A stretch of 64,000 nucleotides of DNA from Azospirillum sp. TSH100 (GTDB lineage: Bacteria; Pseudomonadota; Alphaproteobacteria; Azospirillales; Azospirillaceae): assembly GCF_004923295.1 (NCBI RefSeq), contig NZ_CP039637.1, forward strand, positions 62,001 through 126,000. Direction: 5' to 3'. Below, piece after piece: positions 8,832-16,315 of the stretch. The position numbers and the translations under genes were made by a program. How positions within the stretch are numbered: the stretch's first letter is position 1; each line of letters starts with the position of its first letter. The notes under the pieces are model-generated. The model saw only the letters and a program-made list of their open reading frames with translations. It did no database searches and was not told the DNA's origin.

Positions 8832-8961
8832 CGTCCGTCTGGTTTATGGGGGGGAAGCGGCAGGATCGCCGCAAGATCGCTATGTCCCCCTGTAACCCGG
8901 ATCGCCGCCCCCTTCTTTGCTCCAGCACAAACGCCGGAGAGGGAAGGGTGCCGGTCTGGCG

Positions 8962-9453
8962 TCAGCCTGCCAGCGCAGAGGCGAAAGCCCGGTCCTCCTC
9001 GGCCGACAGCAGGGCGTCGGTCGCCGGGACCAGCGTCGTCTCCTCCTTCTGGATGTGCAGGACCAGGGCGCGCACCAGCTCCTCGCCGAAGCTGCGGAAG
9101 ACCGGCCAGCTGTCCCAGTCGAACCCCTCGCGCAGGACCAGCCCGCAAAAGCGGCCCAGCCGGCGGGCGATTGGCCGCATATGCTCATGATCCTCCAGCA
9201 GGTCGGCCGTCCACTCATGCCCGCCCGCCGCGGCCAGCGCCGGGAACAAAGCCTCCTCCGCCGCGAAATGGCTCTCCAGCGGCCCGTCCAGCTCGGCGGC
9301 GAGAAGGGCGACCGTGTCGCGTTCCTCCCCCGTCAGCACCGGCAGGCTGTCCTCGCCATGACGGCCGAGCAGGGCATCGAGACGGTCCAGCAGCTCCATC
9401 ACGCGGTGATGGTCGTCATGCAGGATGCGTCCGGTCAGGCTGTCGGTGTGCAT
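8962..9453 (-). CDS. hemerythrin HHE-domain protein
   Basis: A 163-residue four-helix bundle with the non-haem di-iron ligands of hemerythrins: HDDHH near residue 12, HFAAEEALFP near residue 62, the EDHEHMRPI helix near residue 87 and HIQKEETTLVP near residue 133. Such proteins bind O2 or NO, or support repair of iron centres under nitrosative stress. The gene begins at the base after the upstream DUF1858 stop (TGAATG), so the two are translationally coupled. A Dnr-like regulator and NnrS nearby support a nitric-oxide role. Confidence 0.85.
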   Translation of the reverse strand: MHTDSLTGRILHDDHHRVMELLDRLDALLGRHGEDSLPVLTGEERDTVALLAAELDGPLESHFAAEEALFPALAAAGGHEWTADLLEDHEHMRPIARRLGRFCGLVLREGFDWDSWPVFRSFGEELVRALVLHIQKEETTLVPATDALLSAEEDRAFASALAG

Positions 9454-9750
9454 TCACCCGATCTCCGCAAAGGAGGCCGCCGGCCTGCCCACGGCGGCGA
9501 TCTCGTCCAGCAGGGCGCCAAGCTCCAGCCCATAGGCCTCGGCCGCCTCGCGCACGGTCATGAAGGGCGCCATGGCACAGCCGGGGCAGGCAAGGCCATG
9601 GCGCAGCAGCACCGGGACCACCGCCGGCCGGCCGCTCATCAGCTCGGCCATCGTCAAATTCGCCAGGTTCAAATTCGCCAGCGTCAAATCCGCCATCTTC
9701 AGATCGGCGAGCTTCGGTTCGGCGACCGTCATTTCGGCATGCTCCGGCAC
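9454..9750 (-). CDS. DUF1858 protein with an N-terminal pentapeptide-repeat run
   Basis: A 98-residue protein. Residues 36-98 are a DUF1858 domain, with AVVPVLLRHGLACPGCAMAP carrying the CxGC pair typical of this ScdA-N-like domain. Residues 14-38 are unusual: five uninterrupted pentapeptides, ADLKM ADLTL ANLNL ANLTM AELMS, which follow the A(D/N)LxX rule of pentapeptide-repeat proteins. At DNA level they are 15-base near-repeats between about 9640 and 9712. The last repeat merges into the normal start of DUF1858 (TMAELM), so the run may have grown by tandem duplication of that edge. It is cotranscribed with hemerythrin and probably NO-related. Confidence 0.75.
   Translation of the reverse strand: MPEHAEMTVAEPKLADLKMADLTLANLNLANLTMAELMSGRPAVVPVLLRHGLACPGCAMAPFMTVREAAEAYGLELGALLDEIAAVGRPAASFAEIG
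9640..9712 (-). repeat. 15-bp tandem near-repeats encoding pentapeptides
   Basis: The reading AAATTCGCCAGG, AAATTCGCCAGC, AAATCCGCCATC, AGATCGGCGAGC recurs every 15 bases on the plus strand. Each unit encodes A(D/N)LxX on the minus strand. The units are still similar in DNA, which suggests recent expansion. Confidence 0.7.
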
Positions 9751-9793
9751 GGGGGACAGGCCGCTACCCTATCGACCCCGCCACGGGCGGTCT

Positions 9794-9807
9794 TTGCGCC
9801 ACCGCAA
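9794..9807 (-). promoter_or_regulatory. NnrR/Dnr-type box upstream of the DUF1858-hemerythrin operon
   Basis: TTGCGCCACCGCAA is a perfect TTGCG-N4-CGCAA palindrome, 43 bases before the DUF1858 start. The spacing (5+4+5) is that of the FNR/Dnr family, and as I recall NnrR-type sites of alphaproteobacteria carry this TTGCG core. A Dnr-like regulator is encoded immediately upstream. Confidence 0.6.
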
Positions 9808-9819
9808 CCCGGCAGGCGG

Positions 9820-10548
9820 TCACTCCCGTTTCGGCACCGGCGTCGATACCGGCGGCAAATCCTCGGCAATGGCGACCAGCGCGTGTGGCTTGCGGATCAC
9901 CACCTGCTGCCGGCCGCTCTCGACGATGCCCTGGCTTTCCCAGGCCGACAGGGTGCGGCTGACGGTGTGCAGCGTCGTCCCCGTCATCTCCGCCACATCC
10001 TGCCTGGACAGCGGAAAGTCGATCTCCACCCCCGCCTCGACCCGCCGCCCGGCCTGACGCACCAGCCGCAGCAGGGCGTGGGCGATGCGTCGTTCCACCC
10101 GCTCGGTCGCCACCTCGCGCAGGCGGTTCTGCAACTCGCGCAGCCGGCCGCCGATGATCGACAGCGCGTTGCGGGCGATGGCGGGATGGCGGTCCATCAG
10201 CTCGGTCATCGCCGCGGCCGGCCAGGACAGCTCGACGCAATCCGCCACCGCGACGGCATCGGCCGGATAGAGCCCGTCTGTGAAGATCGCCAGCGTCCCG
10301 AACATCTCGCCGGGGCCGATGAAGCGCATCACCACCTGCTGCCCGTCCGGACCGGTCTGGACGATCTTCACCCGCCCGTCGATCAGCGCATGGCCGGCCG
10401 CAGCCGGGTCCCCCTGGGTGAAGATGGCGGTGCCGCGCGGGTGCAGCCGGGGCCGCGCCAGCCCCACCGCGTCGGCCAGCGCATCGGCGCCCAGCCCGGC
10501 GAACAGCGGCATGCCGCGCAGCAGGGCGGGATCGGGGGGCGGGGGCAT
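9820..10548 (-). CDS. Crp/Fnr-family regulator, Dnr/NnrR-like
   Basis: A 242-residue regulator with an N-terminal cyclic-nucleotide-like effector domain (residues about 8-120, GMPLFAGLGADALADAV, GTAIFTQGD, GEMFGTLAIF), a dimerisation helix and a C-terminal HTH_Crp domain (LSRQDVAEMTGTTLHTVSRT near residue 185). It has no N-terminal Cys cluster, so it is not an oxygen-sensing FNR; Dnr and NnrR proteins of this type respond to nitric oxide. The C-terminal recognition helix THTVSRTL-like sequence agrees with an FNR-type half-site. It is divergent from nnrS and lies upstream of the hemerythrin unit, so it probably controls both. Confidence 0.82.
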   Translation of the reverse strand: MPPPPDPALLRGMPLFAGLGADALADAVGLARPRLHPRGTAIFTQGDPAAAGHALIDGRVKIVQTGPDGQQVVMRFIGPGEMFGTLAIFTDGLYPADAVAVADCVELSWPAAAMTELMDRHPAIARNALSIIGGRLRELQNRLREVATERVERRIAHALLRLVRQAGRRVEAGVEIDFPLSRQDVAEMTGTTLHTVSRTLSAWESQGIVESGRQQVVIRKPHALVAIAEDLPPVSTPVPKRE

Positions 10549-10626
10549 GGCGGTCGTCCTGGCTCTCTGGGCGGGATCGGTGGGGCGTGATCGGGGGGGG
10601 CGTGATCGCCATCCATTCGTGCACGA

Positions 10627-10644
10627 CTTTGTTGCCGGTCAAAG
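10627..10644 (+). promoter_or_regulatory. FNR/Dnr-like palindrome in the regulator-nnrS divergent region
   Basis: CTTTGTTGCCGGTCAAAG contains TTGTT-GCCG-GTCAA, one mismatch from a symmetric Dnr/FNR site, 59 bases before the nnrS start and 78 bases from the divergent regulator start. It is well placed to control either promoter. Confidence 0.5.
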
Positions 10645-10703
10645 CGCGAAATCCCGCCCGCCCCCAGAATGGCGGCACCACCCCAGCGAAGGCACCCCGC
10701 GCC

Positions 10704-11915
10704 ATGCCCACCCCCGTCACCAGCGCCCACCGGCTGATGTATCCGGCCGCAGCCCTCTACGCCGCATCGGCGGTCCCGCTGTGGCTGGCCCGGTTCGGCG
10801 GCCTGCTGCCGCCCGGCTGGTCGCCTGCGGTCCGGTCGGCGGCCGTCCACGCGCACGAGATGACGCTGGGCTATGCGCTGGCGGTGGTCGGCGGCTTCCT
10901 GATGACCCGGCTGTCGCGCCCGATGCTGGCGGTCGCCGTCCTGTCCTGGCTCGCCGGCCGGCTGGCGCTGCTGGCCGGACTGCCACCGATGCTGGCCCTG
11001 CCGCTCTGCCTCGCCTATCCTGTGTTTCTGTTCGCCGTCGCCGGCCTGCCGTTCCTGCGCACCAGCCGCAGCGGCCACAATGCGGTGTTCGGCCCGCTGA
11101 TCGGCGCCCTCCTGCTGGCCGAGGCGCTGTTCTGGGCCGGTGAACTGGGTCTCATGACCAACAACGGCCAGCCGGTCGCCCTGCTGCTGATCGCCACGCT
11201 GCTGCTGACCATGGGCGGGCGGGTCATCCCCGCCGCCACCGCCGGCGCCCTGCGCCGCCAGGGCATCACCCTGTCGCAGCGGGTCCAGCCGAGGCTGGAG
11301 GCGATCGGCATCGCCGGCGCCGCCCTCTGCCTGCTGTCTTCCGCCACCGGCCTGCTGCCGTCGCTGGGCGCCGCCGGGGCCGCCATGGCCGGAGCGGGCG
11401 CGCTGCTGCGGCTGGCCCGCTGGAAGCCGCATCTGCTGCTGCGCCGGCCGGAGATCGCCAGCCTGCATCTCGGCTATTGCTGCCTCGGCGCCGGCTGGCT
11501 GCTGACAGCCGGCACCGCTCTGTCCGACCTGTCGCCAGCCGCCGGCTGGCACCTGCTGGGGGTCGGCGCGCTCGGCATCCTTGCCAGCGCGATGATGATC
11601 CGCACCACCCTTCAGCGCGAGGCGGAGCCGGACCGCTTCCCGCCCGCCGCCACCGTCGCCGTCGCGCTGATCGCCCTCGCCGCCGCGCTCCGTCTGGCTG
11701 CGGTCTGCTGGCCCTCGATGACGCTGCTGACGGCGGCGGCGGTCTTCTGGACGCTGGGCCAGCTCCTGACGGCGGCGGTGCTGCTCACCCGGCCGCGGCG
11801 GTCACGCCGACGGCAGGACGCGCTCCAGGAAGCTCAGGCCGAGCTGCGCCCCGGCGGCGGTGATGGTGTGGGGAACGCCGCGCAGCAGATGCTCCTCCAC
11901 CGCGAAGCCGGATGA
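10704..11915 (+). CDS. nnrS: NnrS-family haem-copper membrane protein
   Basis: A 403-residue, highly hydrophobic protein with about twelve membrane segments. NnrS motifs are visible: HAHEMTLGYALAVVGGFLMT early (His residues used for metal or haem), then SRSGHNAVFGPLIGALLLAE, LLLTMGGRVIPAATAGAL and SLHLGYCCLGAGWLL. NnrS proteins lessen the effects of nitric oxide and related iron-nitrosyl complexes. I chose the ATG at 10704; the frame is open to 10587 but that extension is not conserved-looking. The last 38 codons overlap the antisense esterase gene, so the extreme C-terminus is unusual and may differ by a frameshift or late stop gain. Confidence 0.85.
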   Translation: MPTPVTSAHRLMYPAAALYAASAVPLWLARFGGLLPPGWSPAVRSAAVHAHEMTLGYALAVVGGFLMTRLSRPMLAVAVLSWLAGRLALLAGLPPMLALPLCLAYPVFLFAVAGLPFLRTSRSGHNAVFGPLIGALLLAEALFWAGELGLMTNNGQPVALLLIATLLLTMGGRVIPAATAGALRRQGITLSQRVQPRLEAIGIAGAALCLLSSATGLLPSLGAAGAAMAGAGALLRLARWKPHLLLRRPEIASLHLGYCCLGAGWLLTAGTALSDLSPAAGWHLLGVGALGILASAMMIRTTLQREAEPDRFPPAATVAVALIALAAALRLAAVCWPSMTLLTAAAVFWTLGQLLTAAVLLTRPRRSRRRQDALQEAQAELRPGGGDGVGNAAQQMLLHREAG

Positions 11916-12488
11916 GCGCAGATGCGCGGCGGCGGCCTGCACCACGGCGGGCGGCATGATGCTGTCCGCCGCACCGCCGACCATCAGGACCGGCGGCCGC
12001 CGTCCCGCCCCGCCCGGTGTCGGAACCGGTGCCGCGATGCGGCCGGCGAAGGCGAGGACCGCGCCGCAGCGCTCCGGAGCGGTCATGGCGAGATGCAGCG
12101 CCATGATGCTGCCCTGGCTGAAGCCGACCAATGCCACGTCGGCGGGGGCGACGCCGGCCCGCAGCCGTTCGGCCTCGATGAGGTCGACGAGGGCCGGCAG
12201 GGCGGCGGCGACGCGGGCGGGACGGTTCTCCTCCGTCACGCCGGCGATGCTGAACCATTGATGCCCGTTGCCCATGTCGAACGGCTGCTGCGCATTGGGC
12301 GCAGCGAAGGCGGTGCCGGGCAGAGCCTGCCGCCAGGCCTGGGCAAGCGGCATCAGGTCGGCGCCGGACGACCCGACGCCATGCAGCAGGATGACCAGCC
12401 GCCGCGCCGCGCCCCCGGAGGCCGGGGCCAGGCGCAGGATGCCGTTGGAGCCGATACCATCGGAGCCGTCTGCGGTGCTGCCGGTCAT
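11802..12488 (-). CDS. carboxylesterase/phospholipase-like alpha/beta hydrolase
   Basis: A 228-residue hydrolase of the abhydrolase_2 (EstB-type) family. The oxyanion motif is LHGVGSSGADL near residue 35, the nucleophile is in GFSQGSIMAL, the acid is in GAADSIMPP and the base is the His in GVPHTIT. I chose the ATG at 12488 because AGGAGGG stands 10 bases upstream; a longer frame to 12563 would run into the preceding gene. It starts 28 bases after the hydroquinone-reductase stop and probably shares its transcript. The final 114 bases overlap the end of nnrS on the other strand. Confidence 0.85.
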   Translation of the reverse strand: MTGSTADGSDGIGSNGILRLAPASGGAARRLVILLHGVGSSGADLMPLAQAWRQALPGTAFAAPNAQQPFDMGNGHQWFSIAGVTEENRPARVAAALPALVDLIEAERLRAGVAPADVALVGFSQGSIMALHLAMTAPERCGAVLAFAGRIAAPVPTPGGAGRRPPVLMVGGAADSIMPPAVVQAAAAHLRSSGFAVEEHLLRGVPHTITAAGAQLGLSFLERVLPSA

Positions 12489-12516
12489 GGAAAGCGTCCC
12501 TCCTGTCGTCGCTGTG

Positions 12517-13518
12517 TCACGCCCGCTGCCAGATACCCTTGCCCGGCAGCCGGTCGCGGTCATGGCTGCGGTCGAAATCCAGCGCCGGCCCCTTCGGCAC
12601 GATCAGCGTCGGGTTGATCGCCGGGTTGGTGTAGTAGCCGGCCTTGATGTCGTCGATCCTCACCGTCTCGCGGATGCCCGGCCACTGGTACAGCTCGCGC
12701 AGGTAGGAGGACAGGTTCGGATAATCCCCGATCCGCCGCAGGTTGCACTTGAAGGCGCCGTGATAGGCGGCGTCGAAGCGGACCAGCGTCACGAACAGGC
12801 GCCAGTCGGCCTCGGTCAGATGCCCGCCCGCCAGATAGCGGCTTGCCGCCAGACGCTCCTCCAACCGGTCGAGCGTGGCGAACAGCGCGTCGAACGCCTC
12901 GTCGTAGCTGGCCTGCGACTTGGCGAAGCCGCAGCGGTACACGCCATTGTTGACGCTGGCATAGACCAGCTCGTTCCAGCGGTCGATCTCCGGCCGCAGC
13001 GGCTCGGGATAGAGGTCCAGCCGGTTGCCGGTCAGGCGATCGAAGGCGCTGTTCAGGATGCGGATGATGTCCGCCGACTCGTTGTTGACGATGCGGCCCT
13101 CCTGCCGGTCCCACAGAACCGGGACCGACACCTTGCCGGTGTAGGTCGGGTCGCTCGCCGTATAGAGGCTGTGATGGTGACGGAAACGGCCGACGCGCGG
13201 TCCGCCGTCCTGTTCCTGGGCATAGACCCAGCCGTCCTCGCCCAGCACCGGTTCGGCGACGGACAGGCCGATCACGCCCTCCAGACCCTTCAGCGCGCGG
13301 AAGATCAGCGTGCGCGAGGCCCAGGGACACAGATAGGAGACATAGAGGTGGTAGCGCCCCGCCACCGCCGGCAGGGTGGGCCGCCCCTCCGCGTCGGGCG
13401 CGCCGTCCGGCGTGATCCAGTCGCGGAAGCGGGTCGGCTCGCGGTGGAAGGCGCCGCCCTTGATCTCGCTGGCCGCGATGTCGCCCTTCACCCAAACACC
13501 GTTCACAAGCTGCGGCAT
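12517..13518 (-). CDS. yqjG: glutathionyl-hydroquinone reductase (Xi-class GST)
   Basis: A 333-residue Xi-class glutathione transferase that reduces glutathionyl-hydroquinones. The catalytic Cys is in YLCPWASRT near residue 62, followed by the DNHRSPVL-like region (GKVSVPVLWDRQEGRIVNNE) and the C-terminal HLTEADWRLFVTLVRFDAAY and NPTLIVPKGPALDF blocks, all typical of YqjG/ECM4 proteins. The length is normal. The esterase gene follows closely downstream. A role in quinone or aromatic detoxification is inferred from the family. Confidence 0.92.
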   Translation of the reverse strand: MPQLVNGVWVKGDIAASEIKGGAFHREPTRFRDWITPDGAPDAEGRPTLPAVAGRYHLYVSYLCPWASRTLIFRALKGLEGVIGLSVAEPVLGEDGWVYAQEQDGGPRVGRFRHHHSLYTASDPTYTGKVSVPVLWDRQEGRIVNNESADIIRILNSAFDRLTGNRLDLYPEPLRPEIDRWNELVYASVNNGVYRCGFAKSQASYDEAFDALFATLDRLEERLAASRYLAGGHLTEADWRLFVTLVRFDAAYHGAFKCNLRRIGDYPNLSSYLRELYQWPGIRETVRIDDIKAGYYTNPAINPTLIVPKGPALDFDRSHDRDRLPGKGIWQRA

Positions 13519-13552
13519 CGCGGTTTCTCCATTCCGATCGGCACATAGGCGA

Positions 13553-13574
13553 AGGGGCCGGCGAACCGGCCCCT
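13553..13574 (-). terminator. UUCG-capped hairpin, probable terminator of the yceI gene
   Basis: On the minus strand AGGGGCCGG and CCGGCCCCT form a 9-bp perfect stem closed by a TTCG tetraloop, 32 bases after the YceI stop. It lies between YceI and the next minus-strand start at 13518. The stem is very stable, though only a short pyrimidine tail follows. Confidence 0.6.
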
Positions 13575-13606
13575 CTTACTCTGCAACAGTCGAGGACTGC
13601 CGGCGA

Positions 13607-14203
13607 TCAGGACTTGACCGCTTCGACCTCGATCAGCAGCTGGATGTCGTCGCCGATGGCCGGGGCGCCGTACTTCATGCCGAAGTCGGTGCGCTTGACC
13701 GTGCCGCGGGCGGAGAAGCCGGCGGTCTCCAGCTTGCTGGCCGGGCTGACGCCGTCCTTGTTGAAGGTGACGTCCAGCACCACCGGCTTGGTCACGCCCA
13801 GCAGGGTCAGGTCGCCGTGCAGCTTGCCGGTCTTGTCGCCGGTCTTCTCGATCTTCGTGCTCTTGAAGGTCATCTTCGGGAACTCCTTCGCATTGAAGAA
13901 GTCCGGCGAGCGCAGATGCTCGTCACGCTTGGCGTGGTTGGTGTCGACGCTGGTGGTGTCGATGGTGACGGTGACCACGCTCTTCTCGACGGCGTCCTTG
14001 TCGAAGGTGACGTCGCCGCCGACCGTGTTGAAGCGGCCGATCACGTTGGAGAAGCCGACATGGTTGACGATGAAGGCGACGGCCGTGTGCGCCGGATCGA
14101 TCTTGTAGCTGACCGGGGCGGCGAAGGCGGGGGCCCCCATGGAGAGGGTGGCGCCGACGGCGGTGGCGGCGAACAGGGCGGCGGCAAACAGGGTCTTCTT
14201 CAT
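13607..14203 (-). CDS. YceI-family periplasmic lipocalin-like protein
   Basis: A 198-residue exported protein with a signal peptide at residues 1-28 (cleavage after AFA). The mature part follows the YceI pattern: YKIDPAHTAVAFIVNHVGFS, the IDTTSVDTNHAKRDEHLRSP block, then HGDLTLLGVTKPVVLDV and RTDFGMKYGAP. YceI proteins form an extended beta-barrel that binds isoprenoid or other lipids. A membrane-protein gene lies 49 bases upstream on the same strand and may be cotranscribed. No cytochrome b561 partner is fused or adjacent. Its ligand is unknown. Confidence 0.93.
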   Translation of the reverse strand: MKKTLFAAALFAATAVGATLSMGAPAFAAPVSYKIDPAHTAVAFIVNHVGFSNVIGRFNTVGGDVTFDKDAVEKSVVTVTIDTTSVDTNHAKRDEHLRSPDFFNAKEFPKMTFKSTKIEKTGDKTGKLHGDLTLLGVTKPVVLDVTFNKDGVSPASKLETAGFSARGTVKRTDFGMKYGAPAIGDDIQLLIEVEAVKS

Positions 14204-14252
14204 GAACGCAACTCCGGGAAAAGGCAGGATTGACTGGAAGGAGGGAAGGGGA

Positions 14253-15104
14253 TCAGTAGGGCGAGGCTTCGCCGCCGCTCAGCGCGAAGGCCGCGCCGAT
14301 GGCGACCAGCGCCGGCAGGACCGCGACCACCGTGACGGCGGCCGCCGAGGCGGCGCGGCCGACCGGGCCGTCGCCCTGGGGAATGAGGCGGCGGGCATGG
14401 CCGGCCAGCAGGGCGGGCAGGGCCAGCAGCAGAACCGCGGCCTGGGTCTGGGTGAACAGGGCCAGCACGGCGGCCAGCAGCACGGCGATGCCGGTGGCGG
14501 CCCGGCCCGACAGGCCCCAGCCATGACGCTCCACCGGCCAGTTCCACAGCAGGAAGCCGCCGGCCGCCGCCGCCAGTGCCAGCGCCATCTGGGCGATGGA
14601 GGCCGAGGAGCCGATCAGCGCGGTGCCGCCGACGGCCAGCGCCAGCGCCAGCAGCGTGGAGGCCGGCGCCATCGGGCTTTCGACCGGGCTCTCGACCTCT
14701 TCCGAACCGCGGACAAAAGCGACACACGCCGCCGTGACCAGCAGGACGATCAGGGTGACGATCGCCGCCGCGGAGTCGAGGGCGGGCAGGGCGATCCACA
14801 GCAGCGAGGCGGCCAGCCACACCGCCAGCAGCACCGAAGCGGCCCGGCCGCGGAACCCCGCCACATCAGCGACGACGCCGATCAGCAGCCCGGCGGCGGA
14901 CGCCCAGAACAGCTTGCCCATGCTGGACGGCGGCGGCAGGGCCGGCAGTCCGATGACCATGGCGAACACGACCAGGAAACCGGCGGCGACGCCGGCGGCG
15001 GCCAGCGACCGGCGCAGCAGATGCAGGACACCGACCAGGATCAGGCCGACCAGCAGGGGCAGCGCGCTGGATTGGACGAAGGGGTCTTGAAGCAGCTCGG
15101 ACAT
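14253..15104 (-). CDS. hypothetical polytopic membrane protein
   Basis: An unrecognised 283-residue protein rich in Ala and Leu, with about nine hydrophobic segments, starting MSELLQDPFVQSSALPLL and ending GGEASPY. I chose the ATG at 15104 because the first membrane segment follows directly; the longer frame to 15245 has a non-hydrophobic, implausible leader that overlaps the divergent promoter. The gene is divergent from a LysR regulator and precedes YceI. Similar small membrane proteins of alphaproteobacteria are annotated only as hypothetical. No catalytic motif is visible. Confidence 0.7.
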   Translation of the reverse strand: MSELLQDPFVQSSALPLLVGLILVGVLHLLRRSLAAAGVAAGFLVVFAMVIGLPALPPPSSMGKLFWASAAGLLIGVVADVAGFRGRAASVLLAVWLAASLLWIALPALDSAAAIVTLIVLLVTAACVAFVRGSEEVESPVESPMAPASTLLALALAVGGTALIGSSASIAQMALALAAAAGGFLLWNWPVERHGWGLSGRAATGIAVLLAAVLALFTQTQAAVLLLALPALLAGHARRLIPQGDGPVGRAASAAAVTVVAVLPALVAIGAAFALSGGEASPY

Positions 15105-15228
15105 TTGGGGAAAGCCGGGTTTCGATTGGGTGGCGCAGGTTGCGCTTGGCCGAGACCCTAGCCTGTGCTTTGGTGAGCGCGAATTCGGGAGATTTGCAAA
15201 AAGCATATGCAGGAATGAGCGGGAATAA

Positions 15229-16161
15229 ATGATAAGTGGCAGCAACTGGGATGATCTTCGCTATCTGCTGGCAGTGGCGCGGCATGGGTCGCTGTCGGCG
15301 GCGGCGCGCGTCCTGGGGGTGAACCACAGCACCGTGCTGCGCCGGGTGACCGCGCTGGAGGAGGCGATGGGCGCCCGCCTGTTCGACAAGCTGCCCGGCG
15401 GCTATGTGCTGACCGCGGCGGGCGACGAGATGCAGCGGGTGGCGCAGAAGATGGAGGAGGATCTGGCCGCCGCCAACCGTCTTCTGTCCGGCCGCGACAC
15501 CCGGATCAGCGGCAGCCTGCGCGTCACCACCCTCGACATTCTGACGCTCTACATCCTGCCCCGCCACATCGTCGCCTTCCGCCGGCGCCACCCCGACCTG
15601 CGGGTCGATCTGGTGGCGGCGGAGGCCTCGCTCAGCCTGACCCGGCGCGAGGCCGACGTGGCGATCCGCGCCACCACCAGCCCGCCGGAAAATCTGGTCG
15701 GCCGCGCCGTGTCGGGTCTCGCCTTCGCCGTCTATGGCGCCGCCGCCTATCTGGACGCCGCGGACGGCGCCGGCGGTCTCGACCGCCATCCCTGGGTCGG
15801 GCTGGACGACTCCTTCGACCACACCAACCTCGCCGACTGGATGAAACGGACGGTCCCGGCGGGTTCGGTGCGCTACCGCGTCAACTCGGTGGCGGGAGCG
15901 GTGGAGGCGGTGCGGGCCGGCATCGGCCTTGGCCTGCTGCCCTGCGGCGTGGTCGACCGCGACCCCGCCTTCCGCCGCATCGGCGACCCGGTGCAGGAGG
16001 CCGACGCCAAGCTGTGGCTGCTGACCCACGAGGATCTGCGCCACATGGGCCGCGTCCGCGCCTTCCTCGACTTCATGGCCGATGCCCTGATCCGCGACCG
16101 CGACCTGCTGGAGGGGCGCTGTCCGCTTCCCCCGATATCCCCCTCTCCCCCCCTGCCGTAA
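15229..16161 (+). CDS. LysR-family transcriptional regulator
   Basis: A 310-residue LysR regulator. The winged HTH is at residues 8-67 (LLAVARHGSLSAAARVLGVNHSTVLRRVTALE), followed by a substrate-binding domain of the periplasmic fold. It is divergent from the membrane-protein gene across 124 bases, which it probably controls. The last dozen residues (PLPPISPSPPLP) are translated from a dispersed intergenic repeat, and the stop TAA lies inside the first hairpin of that repeat. The native C-terminus therefore probably ended near residue 298 before the repeat inserted. Confidence 0.88.
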   Translation: MISGSNWDDLRYLLAVARHGSLSAAARVLGVNHSTVLRRVTALEEAMGARLFDKLPGGYVLTAAGDEMQRVAQKMEEDLAAANRLLSGRDTRISGSLRVTTLDILTLYILPRHIVAFRRRHPDLRVDLVAAEASLSLTRREADVAIRATTSPPENLVGRAVSGLAFAVYGAAAYLDAADGAGGLDRHPWVGLDDSFDHTNLADWMKRTVPAGSVRYRVNSVAGAVEAVRAGIGLGLLPCGVVDRDPAFRRIGDPVQEADAKLWLLTHEDLRHMGRVRAFLDFMADALIRDRDLLEGRCPLPPISPSPPLP

Positions 16162-16315
16162 GCTTTGCTTACGGCGCCGACAGGCGAAGCGTAGCTTCGC
16201 CGAAAAGCGGGGAGAGGGTCGGGGTGAGGGGGATGCACATGCCGGATTTTTGGGTAAGAGCCGCAGCGCGTCCCCCTCACCCTAACCCTCTCCCCGGGGG
16301 GGAGAGGGGATCCTG
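16128..16315. repeat. dispersed intergenic repeat, copy A (hairpin pair plus inverted second half)
   Basis: The segment begins with CCCCCTCTCCCCCC and contains hairpin 1 (CCGTAAGC-TTT-GCTTACGG, 16156-16174), then a short spacer ending GACA, then hairpin 2 (GGCGAAGC-GTA-GCTTCGCC, 16183-16201) and GAAAAGCGGGGAGAGGG with TCGGGGTGAGGGGGATGCA. After about 30 bases an inverted half follows: CCCCCTCACCCTAACCCTC and a plain CCCCGGGGGG centre. It separates the convergent LysR and helicase genes and supplies the ends of both reading frames. Confidence 0.8.
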
